From contig NZ_QZCG01000008.1 in assembly GCF_003591515.1 (NCBI RefSeq), forward strand, positions 62,001-126,000: a stretch of 64,000 nucleotides of DNA, given 5' to 3'. Source of the DNA: Paracoccus onubensis (GTDB lineage: Bacteria > Pseudomonadota > Alphaproteobacteria > Rhodobacterales > Rhodobacteraceae). Position numbers and translations under genes: made by a program. Below the pieces are notes generated by a model. The model was given only the letters and a program-made list of their open reading frames with translations, had not been told where the DNA came from and ran no database searches. Below, piece by piece: positions 58,913 through 64,000 of the stretch. The stretch's first letter is position 1. Each line of letters begins with the position of its first letter.

Positions 58913-59906
58913 CCCGGTCCTGTCGCTGCGTGATCTCGACGTGCGGTTCAACTCGGACGGGCATCAGCTGCGGGTGGTGAACGGCGTCGGTTTCGATCTG
59001 ATGGCGGGCCAGACGCTGGGACTTGTCGGGGAATCGGGCTGCGGGAAAAGCGTGACCTCGCTGGCGATCATGCGGTTGTTGGCCAGTCCGCCGGCAGAGA
59101 TTGCGGGCGGCGAGGTGATCTTCGAGAACCGCGATCTGCTGAAACTCTCGAAGCGCGAGATGCGCGAGCTACGGGGCGGCCGCATGGGCATGATCTTTCA
59201 GGAGCCGATGACGAGCCTGAACCCCGTTTATACCTGTGGCAGCCAGATCATCGAAAGCCTCAGGCGGCATTCCGGGCTTACCGGCAAGGCGGCGCGTGAG
59301 CGCGCGATAGAGCTGCTGGAGACCGTTCGCCTTCCCTCGCCCGAGAAGCGGGTGGATGATTATCCGCATCAGCTTTCGGGCGGGCAGCGGCAAAGGGTGA
59401 TGATCGCTCTGGCGCTGGCCAATGATCCCACCGTGCTGATCGCCGACGAGCCGACGACCGCGCTGGACGTGACGATTCAGGCGCAGATCCTCGATCTGCT
59501 GCGCGACCTACAAGAGCGCACCGGAACGGCGGTTCTGCTGATCACCCATGATCTTGGCGTCGTGGCCGAGACCTGTCAGGCAGTGGTCGTCATGTATGCC
59601 GGGACAGTCGTCGAACGTGGCGATGTCAGCTCGATCTTTGCCGATCCGCAGCATCCCTACACGGTTGGCCTGATGGCGGCGGTTCCGCGAATGGATGCGA
59701 TTCAGGGCCGGCTGACGGCAATTCCCGGCTCGGTTCCGCCGCCATGGGAACGGGTGGTCGGGTGTCGCTTCGCGCCAAGATGCCCGCTGGCGGACGACCG
59801 CTGCCGCAATGAACGCCCCGCCCTGCGAGAGATCGCCCCGGGGCATGAGATCGCCTGCTGGAAAGCACCCATCGAAGGCGTCTCTGCGACAGGAGGACAA
59901 TCATGA
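58905..59906 (+). CDS. Peptide-type ABC transporter ATPase DppD-like
   Basis: A 333-residue ATPase: Walker [10 protein letters not shown], signature LSGGQRQRV, Walker [10 protein letters not shown], and the C-terminal Cys-rich oligopeptide/dipeptide tail (GCRFAPRCPLADDRC) that binds an Fe-S cluster in some relatives. The start at 58905 lies within the end of the amidohydrolase gene; the long upstream frame is rejected. Partner of the DppF-like ATPase. Confidence 0.94.
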   Translation: MADPVLSLRDLDVRFNSDGHQLRVVNGVGFDLMAGQTLGLVGESGCGKSVTSLAIMRLLASPPAEIAGGEVIFENRDLLKLSKREMRELRGGRMGMIFQEPMTSLNPVYTCGSQIIESLRRHSGLTGKAARERAIELLETVRLPSPEKRVDDYPHQLSGGQRQRVMIALALANDPTVLIADEPTTALDVTIQAQILDLLRDLQERTGTAVLLITHDLGVVAETCQAVVVMYAGTVVERGDVSSIFADPQHPYTVGLMAAVPRMDAIQGRLTAIPGSVPPPWERVVGCRFAPRCPLADDRCRNERPALREIAPGHEIACWKAPIEGVSATGGQS

Positions 59907-60961
59907 CGGCACTGCTGAGGACCGAGGGGCTGACCAAGCATTTTCCCGTTCGGCGCGGCACCTTGCGCAGGCAGGCCGGGACGGTGCAGGCGGTGACGGA
60001 TGTGAGTTTCCAGCTTGATGCGGATGAGACGCTGGCCATCGTCGGCGAATCCGGCTGCGGAAAATCGACGCTTGGGCGCGCGCTGCTGCGTCTGCACGAA
60101 CCCAGTGGCGGCAAGGTCTGGTTGAAGGACATGGATATCACCGCACTGAACCATCAGGGTCTGCGCGAAGCGCGAAAGCATATGCAGATCATCTTTCAGG
60201 ATCCGTTCGGTTCGCTCAACCCGCGCATGACGGTGCGCGAAACGCTGTCCGAACCATTGTTGCTGCACGGGCTGGCGACATCCGCCACCGTCCGCGCCGA
60301 GACGGATCGGCTGATCGATCTGTGCGGGCTGGCACGCTGGCACGCAGAGCGCTATCCGCATGAATTCTCGGGGGGGCAGCGGCAGCGGGTCGGCATCGCA
60401 CGCGCACTCGCCACCCGCCCGATGCTGATCGTCTGCGACGAGCCGGTCTCGGCACTCGATGTCTCGGTTCAGGCGCAGATCGTCAATCTGTTGCAGGATT
60501 TGCAGCGCGAACTTGGGATGGCCTATGTTTTCATCAGTCACGATCTGGCCGTCGTGCGCCATATCGCCCGGAAGGTCGCGGTCATGTATCTTGGGCGGAT
60601 CGTAGAGGAGGCGACGACCGAAGCCCTGTTCACGTCTCCGCGCCATCCATATACCCGCATGCTGATCGATTCGGCTCCGCGTCCGGATCCGACGGCGCTG
60701 CGGCACAAGGCTTCCGCCAAGGGCGGCACACCAAGCGCCCTGGCCATGCCCTCGGGCTGCGCTTTCCATCCTCGCTGCGTGCTTGCCGACGACCGTTGCC
60801 GTACGATACGGCCTGAATTGCGGCAAGTTGGTCAATCCCGCGTGGCCTGTCATTTTGCCGAGACGGCGATCAGTGACAATGTTGTCCCCACCAGGGCGGA
60901 CAGCCCGGCATTGATGCGCCGGTTGGCGGTTCTGGAACAGGCAAGGGCAGGACAGAAATGA
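59903..60961 (+). CDS. Peptide-type ABC transporter ATPase DppF-like
   Basis: A 352-residue ATPase: Walker [10 protein letters not shown], signature FSGGQRQRV, Walker B LIVCDEPVS, and the tail GCAFHPRCVLADDRC. ATGA overlap with the DppD-like gene (59903-59906) and with the ThDP enzyme gene at its end. The first operon has both ATPases fused in one protein, here they are separate. Confidence 0.94.
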   Translation: MTALLRTEGLTKHFPVRRGTLRRQAGTVQAVTDVSFQLDADETLAIVGESGCGKSTLGRALLRLHEPSGGKVWLKDMDITALNHQGLREARKHMQIIFQDPFGSLNPRMTVRETLSEPLLLHGLATSATVRAETDRLIDLCGLARWHAERYPHEFSGGQRQRVGIARALATRPMLIVCDEPVSALDVSVQAQIVNLLQDLQRELGMAYVFISHDLAVVRHIARKVAVMYLGRIVEEATTEALFTSPRHPYTRMLIDSAPRPDPTALRHKASAKGGTPSALAMPSGCAFHPRCVLADDRCRTIRPELRQVGQSRVACHFAETAISDNVVPTRADSPALMRRLAVLEQARAGQK

Positions 60962-62511
60962 AGGATCAGACAGCCATGAACGGCGCGGAAAGCTTGGTGC
61001 GCAGCCTTAGCGCAGGAGGGGTCGAGGTTTGCTTCGCCAATCCCGGAACCTCCGAGATGCAATTCGTCGATGCGCTTGACCGGACGCGCCTGATGCGCTG
61101 CGTGCTGGGGCTTTTCGAAGGGGTCGTCTCGGGTGCGGCCGATGGCTATGCGAGGATGGCGGGCAAACCGGCGGTGACGTTGCTGCATCTGGCGCCGGGT
61201 CTGGCGAATGCCGGAGCAAATCTGCACAACGCCAAAAAGGCGCGTTCGCCGATGCTGAATATCGTCGGTAACCATACTTTGCGGCATCTGCGCTATGATG
61301 CACCACTGACGGCTGACGTGCCGGCGACGGCTTCCGTCTTTTCCGACTGGGTCCGCACGGCACAGACCGCGGATACGATCGCACGGGACGCGATCGAAGG
61401 ACTGGCCGTCGCAACCGGCCATCCGGGCCGCATCGCTACCCTGATCGCACCGGCCGATATTGGTTGGCAGGAGGGCGGGGTGATCGCCCCGCCGATGCAG
61501 CCGCACGGGCCGCGCGCGCTGGATCCGCAGGTCATCGCCCGCGCCGTGTCCGCGCTTGGTCCCGATGCACTTATCCTGTGCGGAGGAACGGTGCTGGAGG
61601 ATCCCGCCTCCACCCGGCTTCTGGCAGGGATCGCCAGACAGACCGGCGCGAAGCTGATGGCGCCGGGATCGAACCGCCGGATCGAGCGCGGGGCAGGACG
61701 GGCGAATATTCCGCGCATTCCCTATCCCATCGACATGGCGATCGAACAGCTTGCTCCGTTTCGCCGCGCAGTGCTGATCGAGGCGCAGCCCCCGGTGGCT
61801 TTCTTCGCCTATCCCAACCGGCCCAGCCTGTTGCTGCCCGAGGCATGCGAAGTCATCCAGCTTGCCGAATTCGATCAGGACGGCAGAGCGGCGGTACAGG
61901 CATTGGCCGACAGTATCGGCGCAAAATCCGCGCGCCTGACGGACCCGCCCCGCGCCGAAATTCCGCAAGCCGGACCGTTACAGGATCTCGCCCTGTCGGC
62001 GGCCATTGCCTCGGCGCTGCCCGAAGGGGCGATCATCATCGATGAAAGCCTGACCAGTGCCAATCAGGTCGACAGCATGTCGGCCGGGGCGCCTCCGCAT
62101 TCCTGGTTGTCGATCACCGGTGGCGCGATCGGGATCGGCCCGCCTCTCTCTGCCGGGGCGGCGGTCGCCTGTCCCGATCGGCCGGTGATCGCGCTGCAGG
62201 CCGATGGCTCGGCCATGTATACGCTGCAGGCATTGTGGACACAGGCGCGCGAGGGCCTGAATGTCACCACCATCATTTTCGCCAATAAAAGCTATGACCT
62301 TCTGAAACACGAGCTGTTCAAGGTAGGCGCCAATCCCGGCCCCGACGCCCTGAACCTGCTGGATCTGCGGCGGCCCGAGCTTGACTTCATATCACTCGCT
62401 GCGGGTATGGGCGTACCGGGCCGCCGGGTCGATTGCGCAGCCGAGTTGCACCGTACCCTGTCAGACGCGGTTATCGAACCCGGCCCATTCCTGATCGAGG
62501 CAATCCTGTGA
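60958..62511 (+). CDS. ThDP-dependent enzyme, acetolactate synthase/benzoylformate decarboxylase-like
   Basis: A 517-residue ThDP enzyme. The N-terminal domain has FANPGTSEMQFVDAL and the catalytic Glu in LGLFEGVVSGAADGYARM; the ThDP/Mg motif is ADGSAMYTLQALWTQAREG with Asn in FANKSY (first Gly of GDG replaced by Ala). It is shorter than AHAS catalytic subunits and no regulatory subunit is near. It likely decarboxylates or ligates a 2-oxo acid, perhaps the product of the amidohydrolases. ATGA overlap upstream and GTGA overlap downstream make it part of the operon. Confidence 0.87.
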   Translation: MKDQTAMNGAESLVRSLSAGGVEVCFANPGTSEMQFVDALDRTRLMRCVLGLFEGVVSGAADGYARMAGKPAVTLLHLAPGLANAGANLHNAKKARSPMLNIVGNHTLRHLRYDAPLTADVPATASVFSDWVRTAQTADTIARDAIEGLAVATGHPGRIATLIAPADIGWQEGGVIAPPMQPHGPRALDPQVIARAVSALGPDALILCGGTVLEDPASTRLLAGIARQTGAKLMAPGSNRRIERGAGRANIPRIPYPIDMAIEQLAPFRRAVLIEAQPPVAFFAYPNRPSLLLPEACEVIQLAEFDQDGRAAVQALADSIGAKSARLTDPPRAEIPQAGPLQDLALSAAIASALPEGAIIIDESLTSANQVDSMSAGAPPHSWLSITGGAIGIGPPLSAGAAVACPDRPVIALQADGSAMYTLQALWTQAREGLNVTTIIFANKSYDLLKHELFKVGANPGPDALNLLDLRRPELDFISLAAGMGVPGRRVDCAAELHRTLSDAVIEPGPFLIEAIL

Positions 62512-64000
62512 CCCATTTCGACTTTCTTTCCGGACGACGCCCGCCAAGCTATGCCAGCCGGGCGATGATCGCGACCTCGCATCCCCTGTCCACCTCAGCA
62601 GGGCTTGCCGTTCTGTCCGAAGGGGGCAATGCGGTCGATGCGGCGATTTGCGCCTGCGCGGTCCAATGCGTCACGGATACGCATATGACCGGGATCGGCG
62701 GAGATTGCTTCGTGCTGTATGCACCTGCAGGCGGCGGGGTTCGGGCGTTGAACGGATCGGGCATGGCCCCAGCCGCGGCCTCTCCGGAGGCGCTGCGGGC
62801 AAAAGGGATCACCGAACTGACCCAGACAAGCCCGCATTCGATTACCATCCCGGGTGCGATCTCGGCATGGTGTCTGCTGCATGACGAATACGGGACATTG
62901 CCGCTTGACCGGCTGTTCGCTCCGGCGATCCGCTATGCGGAGGAAGGATTTCCGATCACCGCCCGGGTGGCGCGTGACTGGGCGGCCGTTGGCGACAGCC
63001 TGCAACCGGGCGATCACGCCGCGCGTCTGTTCCTGCCCGATGGTCGCGCCCCGCAGGCCGGTACGGTACTGCGCCAGCCTCTGCTTGGCGCAAGACTGCG
63101 CGAGATTGCGTCAAAGGGCGCCGCAGCGTTCTATACGGGCGAAACCGCCGCGAAAATGTGCCGCTATCTGCAGGGATTGGGCGGACTGCACAGCGATCAG
63201 GATTTTCATGATTCACTGTCGGTCGCGCGATGGGAAGACCCAATCTCGGCGTCTTATCGCGGCTGCGAGATTCTGGAATGCGGACCGAATGGTCAGGGGC
63301 TGGCTGCGCTTCTGATCCTGCGGATCCTCGAAGGCTTCGACATGGGACCGCAGGTTTCGCAAGCGGATCGCATCCATCTTCTCGCCGAGGCGACCAAGCT
63401 TGCCTATCATCACCGCGATGCATTGATCGCCGATCCGGCATATTGCGAAGGACTGGCAGCGCAATTGCTATCGGACGAGGTGATCGAAACGCTTCGGGCG
63501 CGCATAGATCCCAGGCGGGCGGGTAAGCCGGCCCTGTGGACCGAGCCCGAGCACAGGGATACGATTTATCTTTGCGTGGTCGATGCGGAAGGCAACGCGA
63601 TTTCCTTTATCAATTCTATCTTTCACGCATTCGGGTCGACACGGCTCGACCCTGAGACCGGTATATTGTTCCACAGCCGGGGCTTGTCCTTCAGTCTCGA
63701 CCCGTCGCATCCGAATGCCATCGGGCCGGGCAAGCGCCCGATGCATACGATCATTCCGGGAATGCTGCGGGAAAACGGCCGGGTGACGATGCCATTCGGA
63801 GTCATGGGCGGGCATTATCAGGCAGCCGGTCACGCGGGTTTCCTGTCGGCGGTTCTGGATCGCGGGCTGGATATCCAGTCTGCGATGGAAGAGCCGCGCA
63901 GCTTTGCCTTCGACGGCGAGTTGCAGATCGAGCCCGGATTGCCGGATCGTGTCTGTCGGGAACTGGAAGAGCGCGGCCACCGTCTTTCAGTGCTGGACGG
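62508..64000 (+). CDS. Gamma-glutamyltransferase-like Ntn hydrolase (partial, 3' end outside)
   Basis: Starts with GTG at 62508 in a GTGA overlap with the ThDP gene and stays open to the window end (497 codons). Typical GGT motifs: ATSHPLSTSAGLAVL, EGGNAVDAAICACAV, TGIGGDCFVLY, and the autocleavage site HRDTIYLCVVDAEGNA with the nucleophile Thr near residue 352. No clear signal peptide is present, so it may act in the cytoplasm, like some GGT-like amidases (for example cephalosporin acylase relatives). It could cleave gamma-glutamyl or other amide bonds of the imported compound. The small subunit is incomplete here. Confidence 0.9.
   Translation, partial: MTHFDFLSGRRPPSYASRAMIATSHPLSTSAGLAVLSEGGNAVDAAICACAVQCVTDTHMTGIGGDCFVLYAPAGGGVRALNGSGMAPAAASPEALRAKGITELTQTSPHSITIPGAISAWCLLHDEYGTLPLDRLFAPAIRYAEEGFPITARVARDWAAVGDSLQPGDHAARLFLPDGRAPQAGTVLRQPLLGARLREIASKGAAAFYTGETAAKMCRYLQGLGGLHSDQDFHDSLSVARWEDPISASYRGCEILECGPNGQGLAALLILRILEGFDMGPQVSQADRIHLLAEATKLAYHHRDALIADPAYCEGLAAQLLSDEVIETLRARIDPRRAGKPALWTEPEHRDTIYLCVVDAEGNAISFINSIFHAFGSTRLDPETGILFHSRGLSFSLDPSHPNAIGPGKRPMHTIIPGMLRENGRVTMPFGVMGGHYQAAGHAGFLSAVLDRGLDIQSAMEEPRSFAFDGELQIEPGLPDRVCRELEERGHRLSVLD

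Overview
The window reads as a chromosomal stretch of a high-GC alphaproteobacterium, most likely a member of the Rhodobacterales close to Paracoccus. This is an inference from gene content (tripartite tricarboxylate and TRAP transporters, many small organic-acid operons), from strong GC codon bias that produces long antisense shadow ORFs, and from a GC-rich intergenic hairpin at 20567-20614 of a kind I associate with Rhodobacteraceae. No rRNA, tRNA, CRISPR array or phage genes were seen. Nearly everything is accessory catabolism: uptake systems joined to small sets of enzymes, each set with its own regulator.

Layout. 1-1524: end of a CaiB/BaiF CoA-transferase gene and an LLM-class flavin monooxygenase. 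2028-8357: a giant type V autotransporter with 11 tandem Ig-like repeats. 8446-21517: a tricarboxylate region holding tcuAB, two divergent MmgE/PrpD genes, an AbrB-family membrane protein, an SDR, tctCBA, a third PrpD gene and a GntR regulator. Three near-identical inverted repeats (11006, 12476, 15120) mark a probable GntR regulon. 21496-30655: a peptide-type ABC operon with two M20 peptidases and an upstream LysR gene. 30834-42771: a second GntR-linked region with a haloacetate dehalogenase-like hydrolase, a PdxA-family dehydrogenase sitting on a fossil of another dehydrogenase, a ferric-type ABC importer, an SDR, two more PrpD genes and a LeuB/tartrate dehydrogenase-like gene. Inverted repeats with 8-bp spacers (31818, 37813, 38695) mark its promoters. 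42803-49780: a TRAP transporter, a VOC protein, a RuBisCO-like protein and a DUF1537 sugar-acid kinase in one operon, with a divergent LacI regulator. 49850-50903: a complete IS630-family element. 51156-64000: a LysR gene, then a long operon of two amidohydrolases, a complete Dpp-type ABC transporter, a ThDP enzyme and a gamma-glutamyltransferase-like protein cut by the window end, preceded by a 13-codon leader ORF.

How it fits together. Two regions (8.4-21.5 kb and 30.8-42.8 kb) look like variants of one module: MmgE/PrpD genes, an SDR whose catalytic Ser and Tyr are replaced, a GntR regulator with its own operator type, and an organic-acid importer. The 42.8-49.8 kb operon probably phosphorylates an oxidised sugar acid and passes it to a RuBisCO-like carboxy-lyase, by analogy with isoapionate catabolism. 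All substrate assignments are inference from family and context.
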